A stretch of DNA of 64,000 nt from an uncultured Phascolarctobacterium sp. (GTDB lineage Bacteria > Bacillota > Negativicutes > Acidaminococcales > Acidaminococcaceae). The notes under the pieces are model-generated. The model did no database searches and was not told the DNA's origin. It saw only the letters and a program-made list of their open reading frames with translations. The DNA is taken from contig UQZN01000014.1 of the NCBI GenBank assembly GCA_900545535.1, positions 8,789 through 72,788 of the forward strand, in the 5' to 3' direction. The first letter of the stretch is position 1. Each line of letters starts with the position of its first letter. The translations under genes were made by a program, and so were the position numbers. Shown piece by piece: positions 1-7,902 of the stretch.

Positions 1-257
1 TGCCGCAAAGGGATCGACCCCGCTACCACAGCGCAATGGTGATCGTTAGCGATCTTACGCACTGCAGTGACCGTACTGCCGTCTATGGTTTCCGCTTCTT
101 CCTCAAGATGTCCTAAAGAATAGCCTGTGGTCCAGATCTCAGGCAATACGGCAATGTCGCTGCCCACTGCTGCTTCTTGCAGCAATTCCAGACCATGCGC
201 AATATTTCCCGGTGTATTTTTCTCCGCTATTTCCATTTGGATCAATGCAACTTTCAT
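1..257 (-). CDS. Carbon-nitrogen hydrolase (nitrilase family), N-terminal part
   Basis: Only the first 85 residues lie in the window; the gene runs off the left edge. It begins MKVALIQMEI and has the family's catalytic glutamate in LPEIWTTGY (Glu40). The family hydrolyses amide or nitrile bonds with a Glu-Lys-Cys triad; the Lys and Cys would lie outside the window, so the substrate (omega-amidase, N-carbamoyl or other) cannot be named. The ATG overlaps the stop of the upstream yqeG-like gene (ATGA), and a GGAGGAAA ribosome site sits about 5 bases before it, so it is probably translationally coupled to that operon. Confidence 0.8.
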   Translation of the reverse strand, partial: MKVALIQMEIAEKNTPGNIAHGLELLQEAAVGSDIAVLPEIWTTGYSLGHLEEEAETIDGSTVTAVRKIANDHHCAVVAGSIPLR

Positions 258-772
258 TTTCTTTCCTCCGGCAATAAGCCCTGCGCCTCTAATCTGCGCA
301 CCAGCATTTTTTCTATTTGCCTTGTAATCCTTGTCACCGGGAATTCTTTTCCCCGCAGCGACCGTACCCAAAGCACAGTAAAGCCCATTCGTTTGGCACC
401 CAGGACATCGGTTAAAAGCTGATCACCAATAACCATTACTTTCCCCTGCTGCCTGTCAAAACGTTTGAGCGCTCTTTTAAAGCCCCAGGGCATTGGTTTG
501 GCAGCCCAGCTCACTGCTTCAGCCTGGGCTGCTGCGCTGATTTTCCGCAGTCTTTCCCCGCCGTTATTGGAAAGCAGCACTATCTCTATACCGCTTTTAC
601 GCAGCGACTCCAGCCAGTTCAGCACAGCTTCCTCCGGCTGCACGGCATCCCGCGGCAGCAAAGTATTATCAACATCTAAAATAACTCTCTCTACCCGTTG
701 TTTTTTCAGCCAGTCAACAGGAATCGCCGCGATACTGTCAAAACGAAAATCCGGGCAAAACATTTTTAGCAT
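254..772 (-). CDS. yqeG: YqeG family HAD IIIA-type phosphatase
   Basis: A 172-residue HAD-superfamily protein. Motif I is DVDNTLLP (Asp33, Asp35), motif II is LLSNNGG and motif III is GDQLLTD, the order expected of a small HAD phosphatase without a large cap. YqeG proteins are common in Firmicutes; their physiological substrate is not settled. The start lies inside the last codons of the upstream histidine kinase gene (7-base overlap), with AAGGAG about 11 bases before the ATG, and the stop overlaps the next gene. It therefore belongs to one transcript with the two-component pair and the nitrilase-like gene. Confidence 0.85.
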   Translation of the reverse strand: MLKMFCPDFRFDSIAAIPVDWLKKQRVERVILDVDNTLLPRDAVQPEEAVLNWLESLRKSGIEIVLLSNNGGERLRKISAAAQAEAVSWAAKPMPWGFKRALKRFDRQQGKVMVIGDQLLTDVLGAKRMGFTVLWVRSLRGKEFPVTRITRQIEKMLVRRLEAQGLLPEERK

Positions 773-2292
773 AAAACGACTTTCTCCTTCGGAAAGGTCA
801 CTTCAAAACGCGTACCAACGCCCTGAGTGCTGAACACCTGGGCCTTAGCTCCGTGCACGCGGATGATTTCTTTAGCAATAGCAAGCCCCAGACCTGTTCC
901 CGGTACATTACGGCAATGTGATTTATCTACCTTGTAAAATCTTTCCCAGATAAATGGCAGATCCTCTTCCGGGATTCCCGGCCCCTGGTCGGCTACGGAA
1001 AGCAAAACACTGCCGTCCTCCTGTCTTACCGCAGTAAAAGCGATCGTTCCATTATCAGGCGAATATTTCAGGGCATTATCCCCCAAAATCATAATAAGCT
1101 GTACCAGCTGATCGCCATTACCCACAACGGCAATGTTTTCATCGGCATGAATGACCAGCGTTACATGACGCTTCACCGATTTGACCATCAGTTTTTCCGT
1201 AACATTACGCACTATTTCCGCTAACGGCAGTGGTTCAATACCTGTCGTCAGTTCGTCACTGGCCTGGAAGCGGCTGATATTCAGAAGCTCTCTGATCATG
1301 CGTTCCAGCCTGATCGTTTCTTCATTTATCAAGGCACGGTAACGCTGGATCATTTCCTTATCCGTGATAGTACCGTCACTGATCGCTTCGTTGTAGCCAC
1401 GAATAATAGTTATAGGTGTCCGCAGCTCATGCGAAACATTGGCTACGAAATCACGGCGGATTTTTTCAGTTCGCTCTGTCTTATCAACAAAAGCACTCAA
1501 ATCATTACCCAGTGCGTTCAAGGCTCTGCCCAGGGCAGCCACCTCATCTTCGCCATGCACTTCCACCTTCCGCGTATAGTCACCGGAAGCAATAGCGGCG
1601 GCACTATCCTTCATGGATATTAACGGCTTGATGATCGAACGTGATAATCGTCTGACCATGAACAAACTTAAAATAAGTGCCAGCACACCTACAATAGAAG
1701 TATAGATGTAAATATCGCGCAGGAAACTGTCAAACCCGCTCAGCGGCTCTGCCAGCAAAATAGCGCCATGCGCTCCATCCTGCTTGCCATACGGCACGCC
1801 GACCAGCATGACCTGTTCTTTATAATAGGGGTGGAAAATCTGCGATTTTACCGATTTACCACTGTATACATCTTTCAGAATACTGCGGACCTTCGTCGAC
1901 AAATTACCGCCTTTTATTTCTTTGCCTAAAAGTTCGGTTCCCTCTTTAGAATTATAATTGCGGATCAGTTTATTACCGCCTGCTTCTTCGTCAGTATTAA
2001 CTAAAGAAGCGGCCAAAAGATCATATTTATTATCAAAAAGCCAAATACGCGCACCAACCAGCCTGTCTACCGCGACTATATAGCGGTGCAGCGTGGTCCG
2101 ATCTGTATCGCGCAGCATAAAATATTCAATGGTCTCAGCCATCTCATTGCCCTTTTGGGCCAGCTCCTGCTCTTTGATCTTAAAAAAATAGTCGGCGATG
2201 AGGTAAGAAATACCCGCTGTCACGCCGACTACAATAACTACGATCAAAGCCATGAAGCTGTACATAAGTCGGGTACTTAAAGACTTATTCAC
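766..2292 (-). CDS. Membrane sensor histidine kinase
   Basis: A 508-residue kinase. Two transmembrane segments (about 11-33 and 195-213) flank an extracytoplasmic sensor of about 160 residues. A HAMP linker follows (about 214-266), then a HisKA box FVANVSHELRTP with phospho-acceptor His288, then an HATPase domain with the N box (GDNALKYSP), DQGPGIP and GTGLGLAI. No PAS domain is evident, unlike the WalK/ResE proteins it otherwise resembles. The start is GTG at 2292, overlapping the response regulator gene by 8 bases, with GAGGTG just upstream. The signal sensed cannot be read from the sequence. Confidence 0.9.
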   Translation of the reverse strand: MNKSLSTRLMYSFMALIVVIVVGVTAGISYLIADYFFKIKEQELAQKGNEMAETIEYFMLRDTDRTTLHRYIVAVDRLVGARIWLFDNKYDLLAASLVNTDEEAGGNKLIRNYNSKEGTELLGKEIKGGNLSTKVRSILKDVYSGKSVKSQIFHPYYKEQVMLVGVPYGKQDGAHGAILLAEPLSGFDSFLRDIYIYTSIVGVLALILSLFMVRRLSRSIIKPLISMKDSAAAIASGDYTRKVEVHGEDEVAALGRALNALGNDLSAFVDKTERTEKIRRDFVANVSHELRTPITIIRGYNEAISDGTITDKEMIQRYRALINEETIRLERMIRELLNISRFQASDELTTGIEPLPLAEIVRNVTEKLMVKSVKRHVTLVIHADENIAVVGNGDQLVQLIMILGDNALKYSPDNGTIAFTAVRQEDGSVLLSVADQGPGIPEEDLPFIWERFYKVDKSHCRNVPGTGLGLAIAKEIIRVHGAKAQVFSTQGVGTRFEVTFPKEKVVLC

Positions 2293-2983
2293 TCTTCACC
2301 TCAAATTTATAGCCAACACCCCAAATAGTAGTGATATCCCATTTAGAATTTTCAGGAATGTTGAGTTTCTGACGGATACGTTTGATATGCGTATCTACAG
2401 TGCGGGTATCGCCATAATAGGAATAACCCCAAATAGTTTCCAACAGCTGGTTACGCGAAAAAGCTTTACCAGGATTTGTTGCCAGACACCAGAGCAATTC
2501 CATTTCCTTAGCTGTAAAAGTCATTTTCTGGCCAAAAGCAATTACCTGATATTCTTCCATATCAATAGTCAGCCCATCATATTCTACCCGCGAACGGCCT
2601 TCCTGTTTTTCCTGAGTTCCTGCACGGCGCAGAACAGCTTTGATCCTGGCAACGACCTCGCGGCTGTTAAAAGGTTTTGTAATATAATCATCCGCCCCAA
2701 TCTCCAGACCTAAAATGCGATCATCGTCTTCATCTTTAGCTGTCAACATAATAATCGGCAGATCAGACATTTTACGAACCTGCTTGCAAACCTCCAAGCC
2801 GTCCATAACAGGCATCATGATATCCAAAATGAGAATATCAGGCTTCTCAGATTGTACTTTTAAAATCGCCTCGGCGCCGTCAGCTGCTTCAATAACCTCG
2901 AAGCCTTCTTTTTCGCAATACATCTTAAGAATCTCGCGAATATGCTTCTCGTCGTCGGCAATTAAAACTTTTTGAATATCCAT
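2285..2983 (-). CDS. OmpR/PhoB-family response regulator
   Basis: A 232-residue two-domain regulator. The receiver domain has the acidic pair (ADDE) and phospho-acceptor Asp54 in LILDIMMPVMDG, with a conserved Lys in ITKPF. A C-terminal winged helix follows (about 132-230), with the typical WGYSYYGDTRTVDTHIKRIRQK region split by the recognition helix. I start at ATG 2983 because GAGGTG lies 6 bases before it; the earlier in-frame GTG at 2992 sits inside that ribosome site. It is the first gene of the operon and the cognate partner of the overlapping kinase. Confidence 0.92.
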   Translation of the reverse strand: MDIQKVLIADDEKHIREILKMYCEKEGFEVIEAADGAEAILKVQSEKPDILILDIMMPVMDGLEVCKQVRKMSDLPIIMLTAKDEDDDRILGLEIGADDYITKPFNSREVVARIKAVLRRAGTQEKQEGRSRVEYDGLTIDMEEYQVIAFGQKMTFTAKEMELLWCLATNPGKAFSRNQLLETIWGYSYYGDTRTVDTHIKRIRQKLNIPENSKWDITTIWGVGYKFEVKSE

Positions 2984-3014
2984 ACTAATCACCTCATAAC
3001 TATTCTTGCTTATT

Positions 3015-3020
3015 ATTATA
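3015..3020 (-). promoter_or_regulatory. Possible -10 element for the two-component operon
   Basis: TATAAT on the minus strand about 32 bases before the response regulator start. No good -35 hexamer is visible at 16-18 bases, so an activator may be needed or the call may be wrong. Confidence 0.35.
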
Positions 3021-3126
3021 CAATAGTTTTCTTTAAAAAGCCTGTTTTTATACTGCTTTCACAAAAATATTACAACTTAAACAGATTTATGACAAGGAAA
3101 TACATTTTCAGTCTCTTTTTGCTCAT

Positions 3127-3156
3127 AAAAAAAGCAGACAAGAAAGCTTGTCTGCT
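3127..3156 (-). terminator. Rho-independent terminator after the NlpC/P60 gene
   Basis: A perfect 10-bp stem AGCAGACAAG/CTTGTCTGCT with a 4-base loop, followed on the minus strand by seven Ts. It lies just downstream of the stop at 3170. Confidence 0.9.
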
Positions 3157-3169
3157 GAAAGTCCTATCT

Positions 3170-3838
3170 TTATAAAACGCGGCAGGCTCCGTAATAACGT
3201 TCACCCCAATAACCGGTAAACGCATCGGCTACAACCACGCCTGTACTGGTGCCAGCATGGATAAATTTACCATCGCCAAGATAAATGCCACAGTGAGAAG
3301 CACCGGGTTCGTAGGTAGAAAAGAAAATCAAATCTCCCGGACGTAACTCGCTCATAGAAATCTGACGTCCATAATACAACTGGCTGTCAGCCATACGGGG
3401 AATACTGATGCCTGCACGTGCGAAAGCATACTGAGTAAAGCCGGAACAATCAAAGCCATAAGTGCTGGTCCCGCCAAAAACATAAGGCGTACCCAAAACA
3501 CTGTATGCCGCACGAATAACGTTACGCACTGATGCGCTGCGGCCGGAACGGTTTGGAGGCATTTCTTTCTGCATCAGGGCACGATAAGTATCGTTGCCGA
3601 TAATCCCGTCAACTTCCAAACTTTTATCTGCCTGGAACTGCTTGACAGCAGCTTCTGTTTCAGGACCAAACTTACCGTCAACATCAGACACTTTATATTG
3701 TAGCTCTACCAGGCGTTTTTGAATCTCAATGACTTCCTGTCCTTCGTCACCGCGCTCAAAAGACGCTAAAGCAGTTGCAATGTTCATAAAACAAAACAGC
3801 ATTGTCAATACTACGCATAACAGCTTTTTCTTCAGCAA
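3170..3838 (-). CDS. Secreted NlpC/P60 peptidoglycan hydrolase with PG-binding domain
   Basis: A secreted cell-wall endopeptidase: a hydrophobic signal peptide at the N-terminus, then a PG_binding_1 domain (GDEGQEVIEIQKRL to about residue 85), then an NlpC/P60 cysteine-peptidase domain with the catalytic Cys in GFDCSGF and the His in SHCGIYLG. Such enzymes cleave gamma-D-Glu-diamino-acid bonds in stem peptides. I chose TTG 3838 as start: AAAGGA lies 10 bases before it, whereas the longer TTG at 3859 would be only about 3 bases from the transcription start predicted by the promoter at 3869-3897. Single-gene transcript. Confidence 0.88.
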   Translation of the reverse strand: MLKKKLLCVVLTMLFCFMNIATALASFERGDEGQEVIEIQKRLVELQYKVSDVDGKFGPETEAAVKQFQADKSLEVDGIIGNDTYRALMQKEMPPNRSGRSASVRNVIRAAYSVLGTPYVFGGTSTYGFDCSGFTQYAFARAGISIPRMADSQLYYGRQISMSELRPGDLIFFSTYEPGASHCGIYLGDGKFIHAGTSTGVVVADAFTGYWGERYYGACRVL

Positions 3839-3868
3839 GCACCGCACATCCTTTCTCAACTGTAAATA

Positions 3869-3897
3869 ATTATAACATAAACTTACAATATTGTAAA
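3869..3897 (-). promoter_or_regulatory. Promoter of the NlpC/P60 gene
   Basis: Minus-strand TTTACA (3892-3897), 17-base spacer, TATAAT (3869-3874). The predicted transcript begins near 3862, which excludes the longest reading of the downstream ORF. Confidence 0.8.
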
Positions 3898-3903
3898 ACT
3901 ATC

Positions 3904-4833
3904 TTACTTTTTCCCGAGATGGCGTCCTACAAGATACAGCGGTCTTTGCTTAACTTCCTCAAAAACCCGTCCAATATACTCTCCCAAAATACCAATGCCT
4001 ACTAATTGAATACCTCCCAAAAACAATACACTGGCTGTCATAGTTGCCCAACCTGGCACAGCATCATCAATAACATATTTAACATAAAAAACATGTCCCA
4101 GCACCATCAGGCTGCAAAGTCCGCAGAACACACCGCAGTAAAAAGCCCAGCGCAAAGGCAGGTTGGAAAAAGAAGTGATCCCATCCAATGCGAAATGCAG
4201 CATTTTACGCAGACTGTATTTTGATTTGCCTGCAAAACGAGGCGGAGCCACAAATTCTATCTTGGCTACCTTAAACCCTAAAGTATTGATAAGCCCTCTG
4301 ATAAAGCGCGCTCTTTCCCGATACAGGCGAAAAGCCTCTACGGCTTTTTGATCCATAAGCCTGAAATCGCTGCCGCCGGGAGTGATTTCTACCTTAGACA
4401 TGATATTGATGAGTTTGTAATAAACTGCTGACGAAAAACGTTTCATAAAAGAAACATTTTCTGTGCTTAAGCGAATCGTCTGAACGATTTCATTGCCGTC
4501 TTCCCACAGCTGCAATAAGTCCGGCACTAATTCCGGCGGATGCTGCAAATCGCCATCCATTGTAATAACGGCATCGCCCTCAGCATGATCCAACCCGCAG
4601 GTCAGCGCCAGCTGATGTCCGTAATTACGGGAAAGCAAATAAGCCTGCACACGCTCGTCCGCACGCGCCAGTTCCGACAAAATCACAACGCTGCTGTCTT
4701 TGGAACCATCGTCAACAAAAGTAATATCGTATTCGTATGGCAGTGGCGACATAATCTCTGTCAGCCGTTGGTAAAATTCCCTGAGATTGGCCTCTTCATT
4801 AAAAACAGGCACTACAAAAGAAATATGTTTCAT
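3904..4833 (-). CDS. GT2 glycosyltransferase, DPM1/GtrB-like, membrane-anchored
   Basis: A 309-residue enzyme with an N-terminal GT-A domain (VPVFNEEANL, FVDDGSKDSS, and metal-binding DGDLQHPP) and two C-terminal membrane helices (about 226-250 and 262-285). It ends with the family signature LGEYIGRVFEEVKQRP. Relatives (GtrB, ArnC, YfdH) move a sugar from a nucleotide donor to a polyprenyl phosphate at the cytoplasmic face. The acceptor and sugar cannot be inferred; no partner flippase or transferase is adjacent. GAGGG sits 7 bases before the ATG. Confidence 0.87.
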   Translation of the reverse strand: MKHISFVVPVFNEEANLREFYQRLTEIMSPLPYEYDITFVDDGSKDSSVVILSELARADERVQAYLLSRNYGHQLALTCGLDHAEGDAVITMDGDLQHPPELVPDLLQLWEDGNEIVQTIRLSTENVSFMKRFSSAVYYKLINIMSKVEITPGGSDFRLMDQKAVEAFRLYRERARFIRGLINTLGFKVAKIEFVAPPRFAGKSKYSLRKMLHFALDGITSFSNLPLRWAFYCGVFCGLCSLMVLGHVFYVKYVIDDAVPGWATMTASVLFLGGIQLVGIGILGEYIGRVFEEVKQRPLYLVGRHLGKK

Positions 4834-4869
4834 TGAATTACCCTCACCGTCAATTTAGAATACTTTTAT

Positions 4870-4875
4870 ATTATA
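4870..4875 (-). promoter_or_regulatory. Possible -10 of the glycosyltransferase gene
   Basis: Minus-strand TATAAT 37 bases before the start codon; a weak TTCATA lies 18 bases further upstream. Confidence 0.4.
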
Positions 4876-4918
4876 TCACTATTTTGAAATTAATATGAAG
4901 TGATTATGTGAATTTTTG

Positions 4919-4951
4919 GAAAAAAGAAAAGCTGCCCCTAACAGGCAGCTT
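4919..4951 (-). terminator. Terminator of rnpB
   Basis: Stem AAGCTGCC/GGCAGCTT with a 7-base loop, then TTCTTTTTT on the minus strand, immediately after the mature RNA end. Confidence 0.88.
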
Positions 4952-4959
4952 GATATCAA

Positions 4960-5318
4960 TGAATACGAGTGCTCAGTAAGCCGAGTTCTGTTCCGCAAAG
5001 CGGTGATGATCATTTATCTAGGCCTGCAATTACTCACAGGCTCCAGCGACACAACCCGGAAGGTTCAGCGGGCCGCTTCATCCCTCCCCTATTTGGTCTT
5101 GCTCCGAATGGGGTTTACCTAGCCGGCCGGTTACCCGACCGCTGGTGCGCTCTTACCGCACCGTTCCACCCTTACCTGCATAGCAGGCGGTACACATTTC
5201 TGTGGCACTGTCCCTGAGGTCACCCTCGCCGGACGTTATCCGGCATTCTGCCCTGTGGAGCTCGGACTTTCCTCGTTGACGCCTCAGCGTCACCGCGATC
5301 ATCTTTCGCACTCATATC
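4960..5318 (-). ncRNA. rnpB: RNase P RNA (class A)
   Basis: The catalytic RNA that trims tRNA 5' leaders. Read on the minus strand it carries the conserved GAGGAAAGTCCGAGCTCC (CR-I), the GGTAAGGGTG-type element, AGCGGGCCGCTGAA-type elements and the 3' block ACAGAACTCGGCTTA that pairs to form P4. A ten-pair P1 helix joins 5308-5317 to 4963-4972, which sets the ends within a few bases. The length of about 355 nt fits class A. The promoter at 5326-5354 places the start at about 5318, matching P1. Confidence 0.96.
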
Positions 5319-5325
5319 GTTTGTT

Positions 5326-5354
5326 AATTTAACACATCGAGATTATTTAGTCAA
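5326..5354 (-). promoter_or_regulatory. Promoter of rnpB
   Basis: Minus-strand TTGACT (5349-5354), 17-base spacer, TAAATT (5326-5331). The -35 hexamer contains the TGA stop codon of the upstream yhaM-like gene, so the RNA gene's promoter is embedded in the end of that coding sequence. Confidence 0.75.
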
Positions 5355-6274
5355 GCTTCATGCAGTAAAAAACGCTGTAGCATCTTATTATATTCCCAGG
5401 GATTTTTCCCTTCATTTTTACTGAACTGATTCATGATCGCATCGATTTCATCAGCATAATGAACAATAAAACTTTCTTTCGTCGCACAAGCAACCGGCGA
5501 ACCTTTTTCCTGCTCGCCATGATGCGACAGCACAATATGCAGCAGCTGCTGCAGTTTAGGGCCTGTTACTTTTGCCTTAGCGGCAGCCTCCTGCACCATC
5601 ACAGCCGACATCGCCACATGTCCCAGCAGGCGGCCTTCCATCGTATAAGGGAAACCTATATCCGAAGAAATTTCCCTGAGCTTGCCAATATCATGCAGCA
5701 GCGCTCCGGCAACGATCAAATCCTTATCGACGCCGCCAATACGCTCTGCCAGTGCCTGCGCAATCCCTGCTACATCGACGGAATGCTGCAGCAAGCCTCC
5801 GATATAGGCATGGTGCAAACGCATTCCCGCAGGATTTATCAAAAACTTGTCGTATAAGCTGCCGCTGAAAATATTCTCAAGCAGCAATCTTATTCCAGGT
5901 GTCATTACCCCTTTGATCAGCTTTTGCAGTTTATTTTCATATTCCTGATGGTCAAAATCGCCATTAGGCAGTAAATGCGTGATATCATCTTCCGGCATGA
6001 TCTCTTCCATACGTTGTAAGACCAGCTGCAGCGTCATATCATTAGAAAATTTATTGATATCGACCATACCGCCAACCATCATTACCCTGGGTCCTTCCAT
6101 TGACCGCATTTTATCTACAATGCCAGCTTCAAAAACAATAAACGGTATTTTACCGCTGTTATCTTCCAGCAAACCGCGCGCAAATACTCCGCCATTCGAC
6201 GAATTGCCGATCTTCTGCACACGCAGCAATACAGCCTGACACACTTTTGTGCCTGCCTTAAAATCGCTGATCAT
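5351..6274 (-). CDS. yhaM: YhaM-type 3'-5' exoribonuclease (OB fold plus HD domain)
   Basis: 307 residues. An N-terminal OB-fold nucleic-acid-binding half (about 15-100) precedes an HD phosphohydrolase domain with HHAYIGGLLQHS, the metal pair LLHDIGKL and a later SHHGEQEKG. This arrangement is that of Bacillus YhaM, a manganese-dependent exoribonuclease of RNA turnover. The start at ATG 6274 is supported by AAGGAGGGTG 6 bases upstream; the longer reading has no ribosome site. It overlaps nothing upstream but is close to the Nif3-like gene. Confidence 0.85.
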   Translation of the reverse strand: MISDFKAGTKVCQAVLLRVQKIGNSSNGGVFARGLLEDNSGKIPFIVFEAGIVDKMRSMEGPRVMMVGGMVDINKFSNDMTLQLVLQRMEEIMPEDDITHLLPNGDFDHQEYENKLQKLIKGVMTPGIRLLLENIFSGSLYDKFLINPAGMRLHHAYIGGLLQHSVDVAGIAQALAERIGGVDKDLIVAGALLHDIGKLREISSDIGFPYTMEGRLLGHVAMSAVMVQEAAAKAKVTGPKLQQLLHIVLSHHGEQEKGSPVACATKESFIVHYADEIDAIMNQFSKNEGKNPWEYNKMLQRFLLHEA

Positions 6275-6303
6275 ATTTGTCACCCTCCTTAAAAGTATAC
6301 CGT

Positions 6304-7098
6304 TTACAGGCATTGCAAAATTTTACTTTCCTTCGCTACCAAAACCTGCGTGCGGAAACCACAGGAAGTCAGGCGCAAAGCAATCCTGTCCGCAAGCGTA
6401 TTTATTACAGGCAATTCTGTACCCTGATGTGTGGCATCGATTATATTCAGACCACTGTAGACCGCCTGCTGGGCGGCATGGTATTTTACATCGCCCGTCA
6501 CAAATGTATCTGCCCCTGCGGCCAGTGCCTCGCCAATAAAATCAGCTCCGGCCCCGCCGCATAAAGCAACTTTATTTACCATACGCCCGGCATCGCCGAC
6601 AGTAACTTTTTCCAATTGCAGAACTGCTTTTACTTTCTCTGCAAAATCCTGCAGCGTCATTGCCTCCGGCAAGTGGCCTACTCGTCCTAAGCCAGCCGCG
6701 CCGCTGGCAGCAGGGGCCAAAACTTCAGTATGCAATAGGCCCATTTTCTCAGCTAAAACATCATTGACTCCGCCAAGCACGCTATCAAGACTGGTATGAG
6801 CACTATAAACGGCAATTTTATTTTCAGCACAATCTAAAAGCAATTTATGCTGCCAGGTTCTGTCGGTCATTTTTTTTATGGGGTCAAAAATAACCGGATG
6901 ATGCGTAACGATCATCTGTACCTTATGCTCCATAGCCTGCTCTACTACTTCCGGCGATACATCTAAAGCTACCATGAGCTTTTTTACCGCACTGCTGCCG
7001 CGCCCCACCAATAATCCGACATTATCCCAGGCTTCTGCCAGATCAGGCGGCGCTATGCCATCCATTATTTTAACGATATCATTTACCGTAGCCTCCAT
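6304..7098 (-). CDS. Nif3-like dinuclear metal centre protein
   Basis: 264 residues of the NIF3/YbgI/YqfO family, whose members form a hexameric toroid with a two-metal site. Metal-ligand motifs are visible: THHPVIF, SAHTSLDS, FVTGDVKYH and DATHQGTE. It is the short form; the roughly 110-residue central insert of Bacillus YqfO is absent. The biochemical role is debated (GTP cyclohydrolase fold type 2 has been proposed). The start overlaps the end of trmK by 20 bases, an arrangement very common in Firmicutes. Confidence 0.9.
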   Translation of the reverse strand: MEATVNDIVKIMDGIAPPDLAEAWDNVGLLVGRGSSAVKKLMVALDVSPEVVEQAMEHKVQMIVTHHPVIFDPIKKMTDRTWQHKLLLDCAENKIAVYSAHTSLDSVLGGVNDVLAEKMGLLHTEVLAPAASGAAGLGRVGHLPEAMTLQDFAEKVKAVLQLEKVTVGDAGRMVNKVALCGGAGADFIGEALAAGADTFVTGDVKYHAAQQAVYSGLNIIDATHQGTELPVINTLADRIALRLTSCGFRTQVLVAKESKILQCL

Positions 7099-7777
7099 CG
7101 TCTAATCCCTCCAGTTCCTGCACTAAAGCCTGTATTTCCTGATACTTGCCACTTTGTTTTGCGGCCGCACTGCGCTGCATATTCAACAGCATTTTTTGAT
7201 ATTGCCCGCATATTTTAGCCAGATGTTTTTGGAAAAGCGGCGGCCTTTGTTCCAGTAACCGCGGCCCTATTTCATAGGCAGCTGTACTGACAGCAGCTTC
7301 ATGCCCGCGTTTCAGCACTATGATTTCATAAAGATGACGCCCATCTTCAACCAGGACTTCATCAGCAATGTACCAGCCGTGGGCGTTAGCCCAACGTCTT
7401 AAAGAAGGCGCGCCGGCCATCGGCTGTAATATCAGCAGACTGGCTTCCCGTGCGGCCTCCATTCCTGCTTCAATGATTTCGATCATCGTACCGGCACCCA
7501 TCCCGGCAATTATGATCACATCCGTTTCGCCAGGCCTGATAATAGCCAAGCCGTTTCCCATCCGCACTTCTATTTTATCATTCAGTCCGTACATTGCAAC
7601 TGTATTGCGTGCCGCAGCACACGGGCCTTCACAAATATCGCCTGCTACTGCTTTTTTTATCCGGCCACGCTCTGCCAGCCAGGCCGGCAAATACGCATGA
7701 TCCGTTCCTATATCTGCTATGCTGACGTTCTCAGGGACTAATCTCCCAATCGCTTCCAAACGCGCACCAATATTCAT
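7079..7777 (-). CDS. trmK: tRNA (adenine(22)-N(1))-methyltransferase
   Basis: 232 residues. The Rossmann SAM-binding loop is ADIGTDHAYLPAWL near residue 22, followed by the family-specific GMGAGTMIEII and PMAGAPSLRRW. TrmK methylates N1 of A22 in bacterial tRNAs. The C-terminal helical part (about 165-232) is the family's coiled-coil extension. I start at ATG 7777, with GGGAGG 4 bases upstream; the longer GTG start would bury that site. trmK and the Nif3-like gene overlap and are probably co-transcribed. Confidence 0.9.
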   Translation of the reverse strand: MNIGARLEAIGRLVPENVSIADIGTDHAYLPAWLAERGRIKKAVAGDICEGPCAAARNTVAMYGLNDKIEVRMGNGLAIIRPGETDVIIIAGMGAGTMIEIIEAGMEAAREASLLILQPMAGAPSLRRWANAHGWYIADEVLVEDGRHLYEIIVLKRGHEAAVSTAAYEIGPRLLEQRPPLFQKHLAKICGQYQKMLLNMQRSAAAKQSGKYQEIQALVQELEGLDDGGYGK

Positions 7778-7858
7778 AGGGCCTCCCACATCATTATTTT
7801 CTCATACAAATTATAACACATTCCCGGCTGCCGGTTCGTTATTTCTTTGTGAAACCAG

Positions 7859-7893
7859 AAATGCCGCCTCTTAAAATTTAAAGAGACGGCATT
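7859..7893 (-). terminator. Terminator after pepT
   Basis: A 13-bp stem with one mismatch (AATGCCGTCTCTT paired with AAGAGGCGGCATT) directly downstream of the pepT stop, followed by a short T-rich stretch. Confidence 0.7.
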
Positions 7894-7902
7894 CTTAACT
7901 TT

